Below the pieces are notes generated by a model. That model was not told the origin of the DNA and searched no databases. It saw nothing but the letters and a program-made list of their open reading frames with translations. From Beroe forskalii (taxonomy: Eukaryota > Ctenophora > Nuda > Beroida > Beroidae), in assembly GCA_011033025.1 (NCBI GenBank), contig WFMF01000020.1, positions 124,001 through 188,000 of the forward strand: DNA of 64,000 nucleotides, given 5' to 3'. A program made the translations under genes and the position numbers. This document shows positions 12,201-22,201 of the stretch, piece by piece (the first letter of the stretch is position 1; each line of letters begins with the position of its first letter).

Positions 12201-12566
12201 TAAAGTTGGTTTCATTCAAAAATATTGATATTTGCCCAAGTTATGGGCCAGAATTGGCTTGCGCGACGCGCGTATGCCCAAATATGGGCATGCGTTTTTC
12301 GGCCATAACTCAGCCATTTTTGAGATATCGACTTCAAATTTTTGCGGTAACTCAGGGGACCATTATCTATCGATTGCACACCTCAGATCCCGCCCAAGTT
12401 GCTTTTGAAAAAATATGCCCATTCTGTGCCCATATTTGGGCATGGCGCCACGGCGGCGCCAGTGGGTCTGGGAGTGGCTCAAACCTGGCCAAAAGTTGGC
12501 CCATTTGGGTATACCTTTTGGGTCAACCGTTATCTCAGAAACGTGTTTTCCCAAAAATTTGGCTTG

Positions 12567-12599
<33 letters not shown>

Positions 12600-15500
12600 T
12601 TAAGTCCGTGATAATCATGTCCGATAAGGTAACACTTCATTTACTAATTATTCACCAGAAATGCATTAAATAAAACGTACTCAATCAAGGACAAACCATA
12701 TTTCCTAGGATCGTGATTCGAGCACATCATCATAATATACGAGTTATAATGACAGTATTTGATGAGAGAACAACCATAGTTAATTCCATCGAAGAGGGAA
12801 AAGAAAGTCGCGCCGGAAAAGAAATCAGCATTGATGAGGCTCTTGAAAACGCAGGTTGCGGTTTTGGGACCATTGCCTACACAGTTGGAAGTTTCCTATG
12901 TAATGCCCAAGTCGGTTCTCAGATGATAGTTCTGGCTCTTCTCAGCCCCATCCTGCGGTGTGAATGGGACCTCTCTCCCTTCTCCATTTCCCTTCTCAAC
13001 ATCGCCAACTACGTGCCATATTTGCTGTCGTCACTAGGCACCGCCACTCTGGGTGATAAGTACGGCAGGAAACCTGTAGCTCTTATCGGAGCGGCAGGAA
13101 TCACCGTCACAGGAGTGGGATGTGGCTTTGCCAAGGAATACTGGCAACTCTTGCTCCTGAGAATGGTCAAAGGCATATTCCTGGGAGTTGTTCTGGGTCC
13201 TGTCTCAGTGTTCAGCGGTGAAATACCACCGCGGAAGTACCGGGCACTAGCCATGTCGGGGATGTCACTGGGGCATGGGGTGGGCGTGGCTATCACTGGG
13301 GGTATTGCTTACTGGGTGCTGGGGAGGTACCAGTGGAGAGGGCTGATGATAATAGCTACCCTTACATTCAGTCCTGGCGTCCTGATCCTTGCACTGTTAG
13401 GTGAGTCACCCAGGTACAACTATTACAACGGCAATCGGAGTGAAGCAGAGAAAACTATCAAGTGGATCTATAGAATGAATGGGAAAAGATCAAGTTCGAA
13501 TTTCAAGCTGAAAGAACCCACAGAAAAGTGCGTGGTAAATGAAAGTAACGCTGATCTAACCATCCGTGACATCATTGGAATAATCAAGGAAACAGATAAT
13601 ATAAAACCTGTATTTTGCTTGTTTTTGACGGGAGTTTCGTCCTACTTCAACTATTACTTCTACACCTATACCATGCCAAGGATTCTCAATGAGGGCTACT
13701 GCACCGGCCAAATCGTTACCCCACAGGACAAATGCACATTTGACAAATCTGTTTTGCTCCACATCGAAATCGTGAACCTAGCTGAGCCGCTGGGAGTCCT
13801 GGCTACTCTCGTGCTGCTGGAAATCTTCGGACGGAAGAAAGTATTCCTTGGCATAGGAGTGGTATCAGCAGTTTTATCAGCCCCCCTCTACTTCTGTGTG
13901 GACCGGTACTACCTCCTTACCTTCATGCTCTGTCTGTGCCCCTTGGTGGCAAGTCTAGCCCTGGCTCCCTGTCTCCTAGTCATGGAGTACATGCCGACCG
14001 TCATCAGATCCACCATGTGCTCGGTAATGACGGCGGTGGCTGGCACTGGGAGTCTCTTAGCGCTCTTCACGGCTGATTACGTGCTGATACCGGGGCCGAG
14101 GGTGGCTATTGCTGTCATCCAGGGGGTGGCCCTGGTGTTTGCTGGCTCTGTGGTGATGCTGAAGAGAGAAACTGCAGGAACAGACCTTACGTGATAATAT
14201 TCAATGCTTCTTATTAGTGACATTGTTAATGACGTAAATCAATGAATTTCTTAGTGACTTAGGTATTTAATAACATTGCTAGTGACTTCTTCAATGACAG
14301 ACAATAATCAACCGAGGTCGAGGATTCAGTCGATCTTTGATTGCAGAAGGCCTTTTGAGTGAATTGCACAATCGTTTGCATTCAATTTGATTATTTAGAT
14401 AAAGTTTCAACTCATATTGCATCCAGGAAATTGCAGGAAATAATATGGAGTTTGTTTGAATGTTTGATCTTCATGACAAACGTCCCTTTTTCTTTTGTAA
14501 GGGAACTTTTCAGCTCTCAAAATTGAATAAATAGACGGATCACCATTTTGAGAGGTGAAAATAGTTTTTTTGGAATTCACGGGGATACCAGCGAAAACTG
14601 GCGAATATATCATTGCTGCAGTGGTGTCAGGCGCATAATTTTTGACCAGATTCACCATTATTCGACCACCCTGAGACTACTATATAGCGAATGAAGGGTC
14701 AAAAAGGACAGTTACGATTTCTTGTTGAAAATGGAAAATGTATTACTGCTGCAAAAGTGTCAATTTAAGTTTCAAGAAACCTCGGTTTAAAATTCATTAA
14801 CCATGCGACTTCTATAAAACATCCCAATCCGCAAATTACATATCACTGCTGCGTATCATTTTAAGCGCCATGAAATAATCCTTTTTCAGGGAAGACATCC
14901 TTGTCAAACAGTCCAGTCATGTGATGGAGGAACTGTCAACAGAAAACTTGGAAGAAGTTGGTCCCCGGCAGCCAAAGAAAAAGGGAAAAACGAAAGTGGC
15001 TAAAGCCAAGGCTCTGCTAAGGAAAGGAATCAAAGCTAACACGAGGATTACGTTCGATGATGAGGGAAATGTTGGTTCCCAGGAAGTTTAAGTTCTATTT
15101 AGGTTCCGAATAAGGTTTTCACCTAAGTTCCGACAAGGTTCCAGTTGGTTATGATTTGTACTGCACAACATTCACCGTTTTCAGCTCCTCATTCGAAGAT
15201 CATATTTTCTCGTGAGAACTACAGATCGGCATGTTTATATACCATTTCCCCGCAGGTTGGTTCCCAGGAGGGGGTGTTTGAGAGTGACGTCATCAACCAA
15301 CCTGACATCACACCAGCCACACTACCCTCTCTGGCAGGTACAGTGTAGCTGAAGCACACAATTCGATTTGCTTCTCTCCGATTAAAAGTCCAATGACCTA
15401 TAATAATATTATGTATTTCTCTTACTTTTCCGCCTCCGATCATAGTTTTTATTTCACAAAACAGATTTGATGGCTGGACAAATCGTGATCACTCAGACAG

Positions 15501-16138
15501 CAAAAGTTGAAGGATTTTCTTTACTTTCAGGTGGAATAGATATTGGTGAGATGGAACAGAAGATGAGTGTCCAAGATAGAGAAGACAAAGCTGAAGAGCG
15601 CAAGAGGAGACAGGAGGCTAAAAGGGTATGTCTTTGCTGTGTGATAATTTATAGTGAATATTGCTGAGAATTTGCAGATTTTTTGGATGTATTTCTCATG
15701 ATCGAAGTGAAGTTGAATGTCAATTTCAAAGGAAACTTACTGACAAGTCGTCATACAATATTCTTGTATGTTGCACGGATGTGAGAAAATGTGTCGCCGG
15801 CACTTCCGTGCGAACAATTCGCAGTTCATTATGTCAAATTCTAGATCCGGAAGGAAAAGAAGAAGCGGGCTCAGAATGAAGACGAAGATGGTGATGTAAG
15901 TGGTTCCGTAACCATAGCAATATCACCGGAAAATGAGGATGCCGATTCTAGCAAATCACGTGAACACGATGACTCCGACATATCGTTAAAACCACGTGAC
16001 GTCAGTAAAGTGGCGCGTGATAAAGCGCCACGCGTGAGGCGTGAGGAACTGAGTGACCAGCCCGTCGCTAAGAAGTTCAAACAGGACAAGTTGCAATCTA
16101 CCGAGGAGCTGGCTCGTCAACTCCTCGGAGACCTCTGA
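6242..16138 (+). CDS. DDX10: DEAD-box RNA helicase DDX10 (about 14 exons)
   Basis: Orthologue of DDX10/Dbp4, a nucleolar helicase needed for U14 snoRNA release and 18S rRNA maturation. Exons by homology and splice sites: 6242-6346, 6481-6636 (or -6624), 6773-6931, 7080-7248, 7396-7547, 7704-7862, 8116-8345, 8815 to about 8974, 9366-9596, 9764 to about 9880, 14890-15070, 15256-15337, 15531-15625, 15845-16138. Motifs: FSDLPLS (upstream F), [39 protein letters not shown] then SGRTARY. The CFVSYVRSV block and the late [20 protein letters not shown] and basic/acidic tail also match DDX10. Oddities: tandem-repeated splice junctions at exons 7, 8 and 9; a 23-base duplication in exon 8 that puts the exon 8-9 join out of frame; and an unclear exon 10 donor before a 5-kb intron holding another gene. 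Either the assembly has a few one-base errors or this copy is decaying. Identity is firm; several joins are inferred. Confidence 0.92.
8320..8605 (+). repeat. Eight tandem copies of the DDX10 exon 7 end plus splice donor
   Basis: A unit of 36 bases (copies starting near 8323, 8359, 8395, 8431 and 8467, then slightly shortened ones near 8500, 8534 and 8570) contains GATGTAGAGACTTACATTCA followed by TAG and the donor GTTAGT. The first copy is the genuine exon 7 end, coding DVETYIHR of helicase motif VI. Because 36 bases is 12 codons, donors 1-5 all keep the reading frame and would add 0 to 4 extra 12-residue modules. Donors 6-8 fall out of frame. Confidence 0.95.
8926..9030 (+). repeat. Tandem repeats at the DDX10 exon 8 donor
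   Basis: Two copies of a 23-base unit (ATCAGAGTCAACCCTCAAAA core, near 8927 and 8950) are followed by four copies of a 17-base unit containing CTCAAAAACAGGTAACA. Each 17-base copy carries the donor CAG/GTAACA. Removing one 23/24-base copy restores a protein join [11 protein letters not shown] that matches DDX10 in length. The first copy has one A fewer (CAAAACAG against CAAAAACAG), and that single base is what breaks the frame. Confidence 0.9.
9271..9401 (+). repeat. Tandem duplication of the DDX10 exon 9 acceptor
   Basis: Two adjacent copies of about 65 bases (9271-9335 and 9336-9401). Each begins GACTATGCATT, includes an acceptor (CTGCAG or AAACAG) and the first exon codons (ATCCAGAAGAAAGTACAATC). 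The real acceptor by homology is at 9365. Using the upstream one at 9299 keeps the frame and would insert about 22 residues. Confidence 0.9.
9957..10310 (+). repeat. Dispersed repeat, copy 1 (in DDX10 intron)
   Basis: Segments here recur near 14,534-14,710 in the same order: CATTTTGAGAGGTGAAAATA, then CCAGCGA-AACTGGC-AATATC, ATTGCTG, and AATGAAGGACCAAAGGGTCAAAAA. The two copies bracket the nested transporter gene and the palindromic repeats. They are probably remnants of a mobile element or a segmental duplication. Diverged, so limits are approximate. Confidence 0.7.
10428..11680 (+). repeat. Pair of direct repeats about 1 kb apart
   Basis: 10,428-10,640 and 11,418-11,680 share TCATGACGCTCTTTGTCCCC, CTCTAGAGTTCTRTGCGTTA, then TTGAATGAGGGGAG and GCATTATGTTTGCCCCAGCT. 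Another sequence in this block, 11,211-11,304 (TCCGTGAT, then GTCCGATAAGG, CATTAAATAAAACGTACTCA), recurs at 12,600-12,690. The interleaving suggests nested insertion of related elements. Confidence 0.8.
11683..12543. repeat. Inverted-repeat element in DDX10 intron
   Basis: The arm 11,683-11,925 is repeated in reverse complement at about 12,295-12,543. Shared words include CTGAGATAACGGTTGACCCA, GGTATACC, GCCCAAATATGGGCA, GCAATCGATAGATAATGGTC and GTCGATATCTCAAAAAATGG. A poly-C run of about 29 bases follows (12,570-12,598). The structure is MITE- or foldback-like; no transposase is seen. Open frames here are by-products of the repeat. Confidence 0.88.
12749..14194 (+). CDS. MFS transporter of the SV2/SVOP-SLC22 kind, nested in a DDX10 intron
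   Basis: An intronless reading frame of 481 residues encoding a 12-helix major facilitator protein. Visible landmarks: the loop 2-3 signature [10 protein letters not shown] (near residue 110), a [14 protein letters not shown] block after helix 6 like the PESPRWL motif of organic-ion/SV2 transporters, a matching FGRKKVFLG in loop 8-9, and [10 protein letters not shown] in helix 11, a hallmark of SLC22 and SV2/SVOP families. The substrate cannot be told. It should sit in a plasma or vesicle membrane with both ends cytosolic. The start is the ATG at 12,749; upstream codons are open but lack another ATG. TTTCCTAG at 12,701-12,708 could be a trans-splice acceptor. It lies on the same strand as DDX10, inside the intron between exons 9764-9880 and 14,890. 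Lack of introns suggests retrocopy origin or simple loss. Confidence 0.88.
   Translation: MTVFDERTTIVNSIEEGKESRAGKEISIDEALENAGCGFGTIAYTVGSFLCNAQVGSQMIVLALLSPILRCEWDLSPFSISLLNIANYVPYLLSSLGTATLGDKYGRKPVALIGAAGITVTGVGCGFAKEYWQLLLLRMVKGIFLGVVLGPVSVFSGEIPPRKYRALAMSGMSLGHGVGVAITGGIAYWVLGRYQWRGLMIIATLTFSPGVLILALLGESPRYNYYNGNRSEAEKTIKWIYRMNGKRSSSNFKLKEPTEKCVVNESNADLTIRDIIGIIKETDNIKPVFCLFLTGVSSYFNYYFYTYTMPRILNEGYCTGQIVTPQDKCTFDKSVLLHIEIVNLAEPLGVLATLVLLEIFGRKKVFLGIGVVSAVLSAPLYFCVDRYYLLTFMLCLCPLVASLALAPCLLVMEYMPTVIRSTMCSVMTAVAGTGSLLALFTADYVLIPGPRVAIAVIQGVALVFAGSVVMLKRETAGTDLT
14534..14710 (+). repeat. Dispersed repeat, copy 2 (in DDX10 intron)
   Basis: Second copy of the 9,957-10,310 repeat. It contains CATTTTGAGAGGTGAAAATA, CCAGCGAAAACTGGCGAATA and GAATGAAGGGTCAAAAAGG. 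Confidence 0.7.
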
Positions 16139-19100
16139 TCCATACTGTGTGATGGATGGAGAGGTAAATGTACGTTGTACAATGAAGTGTTCAACTTACA
16201 TTGTATATTGTACAATGTCTTACTTGATACTTTGATAAGTTGGCGAGTAGTTGTTGGTGAATTTCAAATAGCTACGCTGTTTCGATTGATGGGTCATGAG
16301 AACTTAAGTGGATTTTTAATTTATTAAGTGCAGGGACGGACTTTTTTTTATTTCATTCGCCCAACTTTTATTGAATTTTAACTTCCTTTAATCATGCAGC
16401 ATTAATGGCAGGCATGTCATTTTTGGTCCAAATTAAGTTTAAATTTGACTTCGATTCGTGTAACTCTGATTAACGCTTTGTGGCAGTGTACTTCGGATAC
16501 TATCTGAGATATTTCAATGATACACTCGAATTAAATTGTCCTGGGAATCAGGGTAACATGAGAAATTGAAGGGGTCGATGGTCCAACACTTTCCTTTTGC
16601 CAAAGTGGCAATATATGTAATTGTGGTGTTATACTGGTGTCAAAGCCAAGTGGTGTCAAAGCCAAGTGGGTCAGAGTAAACTGTTTATTGAAAATGAAAC
16701 ACAGTTGATTTCATCAAATTGAGCAAGGCATGTAGGTACAAGGGGAGTCGGGAAATATCTTGAGCATTCCGTGTCAATGCAAACCAGCTACATCAGCGGT
16801 GCCATATCACCGATCACTGATCACTGATCACAGATCAGTGATCACGTTTCCAGTAAATCTGTTGCTCTGTTGAACTGAGTTACTATGTTCCGGGTGTTTC
16901 CTCATGCCTGCAGACAAATACTGAAGCAATTACTTTAACGAGATGAACTTCACATGTCAGACGATATTGTTCTGATAAATTTCACTGGTTAAATGCTAAG
17001 TTTAAACTTTAAATTGCCGTTTCCTGTTCGCTCAGTCAGCTCCGCGATTTGTTCAATTGTTTCAGTTTAGTCCAGCAATTTACATCATCTGTAGCCTGTA
17101 AGACCCGCCAGTATTGCAAGTTATATAAAACTTTCCTTATCATTCAAGAATTAGCACTGAGATTATAGGGATGGAGCATGGCTCCGAAGCCCTGCAATGA
17201 TGACATACAGACAGTGACATGGGCCCCAAGTCTCCATGTCACAAGGCCCTATAACCATGTGTCATCGTGTCACAAGGGCCTATAACCATGTGTCATCGTG
17301 TGAGTGCAATTATATTACCATATTATACCGAGACAGCAAAAAGCACAATTCCATATTTATATGGACCTATTCCCAGATCATGCAATGAATATGTTCTCTG
17401 AACTCTAGTAGTAGGGAAAGATAAACTTGTCTGCGAGAAAACCTTGAAAAACATGACGCGGAGTCCTTTGAAAGATCGCAGATCATCATCCTGGAACTAT
17501 ATATGTTCCTGTTCACACTACATAAACACGTCTTTCATCCTGTCTTATCGCTCCCTTATCTCTCTCTCTAGAGATAGTTTTGCAATAAATAATCTCGCAC
17601 GATTCAGCAAATTATCTCTGAATGGCTTCGTGCATTACTGTTTGTCTATTTTAGGGGAGCAGCTCCCAGCACCCCTTTCAACACGGCCTATCTCCCAGCT
17701 CCTGCTGGATTTGCACGAAATAAGGGCGTTTAAACGTCATCAAGTTGTCATTTTAAACCATTATAATGACGTCATTCCTGCTTAAATACCTCTCATTCGG
17801 GAACGTGCTAGGAGAGCTATGTACATTTTCTATATTAGATCATACTCTATAAAGGTGTGCGTGCAGGGCTACGTATTGAAACGAGTTTTATCGCTGTCAT
17901 TGTCAACAGTTTTATCATCAGCATGGTTTTTGGGGTGGTTAGCTGGCGTCAGCTGCTACTTTCTCATATGGTTGTTGAGTTGTTCCGCGTAGTAGTGATT
18001 GAAAATACTCGACTCTACGTAATCTGCTCCCCATTCTGAACCATGAAAGTTACATAACTCCAAACCGCCAACAAATCCCACTTCCGGCTGGTGGTGTAGA
18101 TTGCCATATATTCGAAATATTATGTGCTTCCTTGGCGCCAATTAAACTGCATCTTTTAGCGCCGCGAGCGATGATTGATTGAAAGAAGTATTTATAACAT
18201 TTTATCATTAAATTATAAACTCGCGACTTACAATTTTACGGCACTGCGCGTGGTCCAAGAATAGCGTCCGTATATTTCGGTGTCTTGTCATCTCCCCACT
18301 TTGCGACTTTTCATGGTTTATTTTTGTTGAGTGATAAATAATGGCATTTCGGTGAGTTTTTTTGGCTATACGGGTGTTATAGGGCGGAATTTTCTAAAAA
18401 TATTGATCTAAAATAAATATTGTTGTTGTTGTTGGGAAGATATGAAACGTCAGTGATTGATTGGTTACCATTATTGACTATAGTAAATGTACATCAATTC
18501 AAGATCATGGGCCATGGCGTTGGCATCCTATATGGACACACGAAAGTTTGCCATTAAATTGATTGATTGTGTCCTTTTGGGTGTTTGCTGGTCAAAACTG
18601 TAACATGAAATGGAGCCCAGTGCATGCCCTCAGACCTTAATCAACTCGAATAAATTATTGAATAAATAATGTTGACCAAAAACTATATTTTTGAATTTTC
18701 GTATAATATTGAATTTACAGGTAGGAAGGCCGGACATAAGAGCGCACATTTTCTAAAATCCAATTAATTTTATTTCGCACTTTGCCTTTATTTTATTCCA
18801 GACGGAGAACACGTTTTTGGGCTTTATTATTTCCCGATACCGGACAAGTATATATTTACGTCTATAATATATATTGCACGACTCTCCTTATATAATAGCC
18901 GCACGCGGTATGAGAGCGAGAGTTTTCTCCGTCGATATATTTTAGAACTCACACGTCTAGAAGAAAAGAAGGAGGATGGACTGTGCCAAAATAATACTAA
19001 GTTGGTCTGGAGAGGTTGTAGTTCCTGAATCCCGATCTTGCGCTGCGTGTTGCTGCTCCAGGATTGAGGAGGGTCCGGGTTATTAAGGATTCGTTAGAGT

Positions 19101-21110
19101 TAGAGTTAGGACAGTGGTTGGGTTATCGTTACTAGGATAAAAACAGAAAGATTATAAGTGCTAGTGCTGTGAGGACAAATATTCAAATGCTGTAAGGTGA
19201 AAAGTCGTATGGCCGCTTAAATTAAACCAATAACCAAAGCTTCGGACCGCGGGAGCCTTAGCAAGGCAGATATCTATTATTTACACAGGCTGGTGATAAG
19301 TTCATCGATTTTTTGTCCATTTAATGCCCAGTGATGAGATACTTTAGTGAGTCAACAATAACAGTTTGAAAACATTTCAAAATTACACGAAGTACGAAGC
19401 TTTTAGAAATAAAAATAAACCATGAAATTTCCTCCGAATCCGATTAACTCCATTTTAATAAACCAGTCTGAATCGTCTCCGTCTCCTTTGGCTGGACACG
19501 TATCATCAAATTCAATTTTCGTTTATATTTTGTTGCGGGCCATTTGTACAACATCGAAATTTCGATACGAATGTAAATTGATGAATTTTTGCTCTTTTGG
19601 TTCATTTGAGGGTTGCCAAATCTTCGTATTAAAATATTTGTTGAAAAAAATTACAAAATTAGTCGTTGACAAAGACTTGTAAGAATTTTTTTTGTTAAAA
19701 ACTCAAATTTTCCCGTAAAATATAATACACATGATGATATATATCGACGGCTCGTCGTTAATAAGTAAAAGAAGAAATATTAACGTTACAAATACAATCG
19801 ACTTTTGTTATAGCTTAGCATCTGGTCCTCAATTTTCACGTGCAATAGTTTTATTTATATGCATATGGATAATGTTATATTTTGTGGATCTGATTACAAG
19901 AGCGCAGTATATTTTGTTGAAAATCTCAGTTTGCTGAGCTGCAGCTCTGTTCAAGGATTATTATAGTTGCTTTGAGAAACTGTCGCAATTGCTACTGATT
20001 CCTCCGTCTATTTTCAATTATTTCTTCCAATATTGCTACTTTATATTCCGCCCATCTGTCCTAGCCTAATGCTCGATACTACCCTGAAGCTATCACAAGT
20101 CTGTCAAAAAGAGGAACTTAACCTAATTAGTGGCATATCCGCCTTTCTCTCACACTCCGCATTTCAAGTTACAGTAATTAAACGACGCTGATTGACGCGT
20201 CTATTGCTCTTCACACCTCTCAAAAAACATATAAAACCTTTGATATATATCACGGTAATTTTAAATATATATTCCCCACGGTGGGAACTGCTGGGAGTGT
20301 ATTTTAATAAATATAAAGGCGTGGTAGATAGTAGGCGAGCAGCTGTCACTTTTTTACAGTAATATGTAATTAGAGGGGATGGGCACTTGTCAGGCTTTCA
20401 GGTTCCAGGTTCACCAGGATAACATATACCAGGGTTAAGCATATATATTGTTATACCTCCACCTGCAGCTGCCTATTTGGTGTTTATCGTCATGCTGTTA
20501 TCCTTGTCACGTATAAAATGTAATTCAACGACAAGCCACTGCTGGAGAGTAATTGGTAATTCTACAAATATATACGATATCCTTTGTAAGATATTTCCTT
20601 GTGTTTAGGTGGATTATATCTGGGATCAGTGTCTCTGGAGTGACGGCTGGGAGCGTGAGAAGCTCACTGTCTCTCAGGTGGCTTGCTTCATGTGGCTCTC
20701 TCTCAGAGGCTGGTGTTTGAGATGCCCAGCTAGGATAGGCGGTTAAATACGTCAGCAATTAGCCATTCTAAACTCTGATAGTGACGTCACTCCTTCCTGA
20801 CATCTATTCAGGTTTAGAATATATTTGACATGGCTTGTTGACAGCTTTCCCTGATCATGGAAAGTAATTAAGATTTTCAGTTCTCATATCAAACCACTGT
20901 TCTAGGGAGCACCTCCATTTGCAGTTTGTTGGAATACCGTCTGTCTTATTTTACGGGGTGTAAAATCATTACTCCGACTTGTGAATTCTAATTTATTAAC
21001 TTCCAAATTCAGAATAAAATTGTATGTGCCTTTATTTTTAAAACCTCTGGACATCTCGCATTTGCTTATTACTTTATTAGTCAGGGCTAAACTCAACAGC
21101 TCGAAACTTA
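16139..21110. other. Intergenic region without a recognisable gene
   Basis: About 5 kb, A+T-rich, with only short open frames that look random. Small features: a palindromic cluster of GATCACTGATC words at 16,813-16,845, and a tandem pair of about 33 bases (CAAGGCCCTATAACCATGTG) at 17,239-17,303. There is also a CRE-like motif at 17,736-17,778 and another at 20,748-20,792 (see findings). No conserved protein domain is visible. Confidence 0.6.
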
Positions 21111-22201
21111 GCCGGATTACACAATTTTCGTGTTAGGTCGACCTAAGAGGTTTGAAGTTTGGGAGCTCAGGAGCACCTCCTGTAGGTGCTCCTTTAGCAA
21201 AATCGGTATTACTCAATTCGTAAAGGTCGACCTAAAGGAGGAGGTCGTCTCAAACGCTAAGGAGCATCTTAGGAGCAGCTCCTCCTTTGACACTTTCTGG
21301 GATTACTCCCAAATTAAAGGAGCAACAGGAGCAGCTCCATATATGGTAGAGACCACCATATGGGAAGTCATATGGAAGTGAAATTAAATCTAGAAGTCAG
21401 ATGCAAATTGAATCTGTTAGCAAACTAAATTATAGATGGGTTTGAATGTGCCGTGCCAGTGAAATGGATGTTACTGCTAGTGAGTAAATATCTTAAATGA
21501 TGATTGATGAGGCTCGTTAAAAATAAACATGCCTTATCAGTCAATCAAACACAGCCTGGATAATGGACCTATTGTCAATTTGAGTGATTTTTACGGAATA
21601 CACAGTTCCAAAACATGAGTTTTGTCACTGCCAGCTCTGTTCTAATTGCTGAATTGAGATTGAATACTTGAATATAAATAAAATGTTGTACACAAATTCC
21701 AGAGCTGATTATCGGTCTTACCGTTCACAAATTTTACCGTTTACGAATCCCAATAAAACACACCACATTATGGAGGTAAATTGTTTAATGATTTTGGCTG
21801 TTTTTGCTTTTTGAACTGATCACAGCCGGACCGCAGACTATCAGCTATCAGCAAATTAAAATTATTGAATTTTTTCTCTTCTTTTGTGACAACAATGTAG
21901 CTCCAAATTATTATCACATATAACGTGTGGTTTAAGGAGCACCTACTGGTTTTAAGGACGAGCTGGAGGTACCTTAAAAATTCGCCGCTAAAGGACCAAC
22001 TTAAGGACGAGGTAGATTGGGTAATACCGATTTTTCGGGAATTTTAAGGTCGACCTAACTCGCTAAGGAGCACCTTAAAATCGCCTTAAAGGAGCACATT
22101 GGGTAATACGGAATTTTAAGGTGGACCTTAAACTGCAGTTCGGGCCGTTTTAAGGAGCACCTAGAGCTAAAGGTCGACCTTAAACAGTTGTGTAATCCGG
22201 C
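21111..22201. mobile_element. Foldback/MITE-type element, about 1.1 kb
   Basis: The ends are inverted copies: GCCGGATTACACAA at 21,111 and TTGTGTAATCCGGC ending at 22,201. CTTA flanks both sides as a candidate target-site duplication. Each arm (about 21,111-21,330 and 21,940-22,201) is built from scrambled short words, GGTCGACCT, AGGAGCACCT and GGTAATAC, in both orientations, so the arms fold on each other. The middle is unique and holds no transposase. Non-autonomous element; family unknown. Confidence 0.8.

Noticed and set aside
17444..17785. 113-codon open frame in the intergenic region
   Set aside because: No family resemblance, no splice or promoter context, composition like surrounding noncoding DNA.
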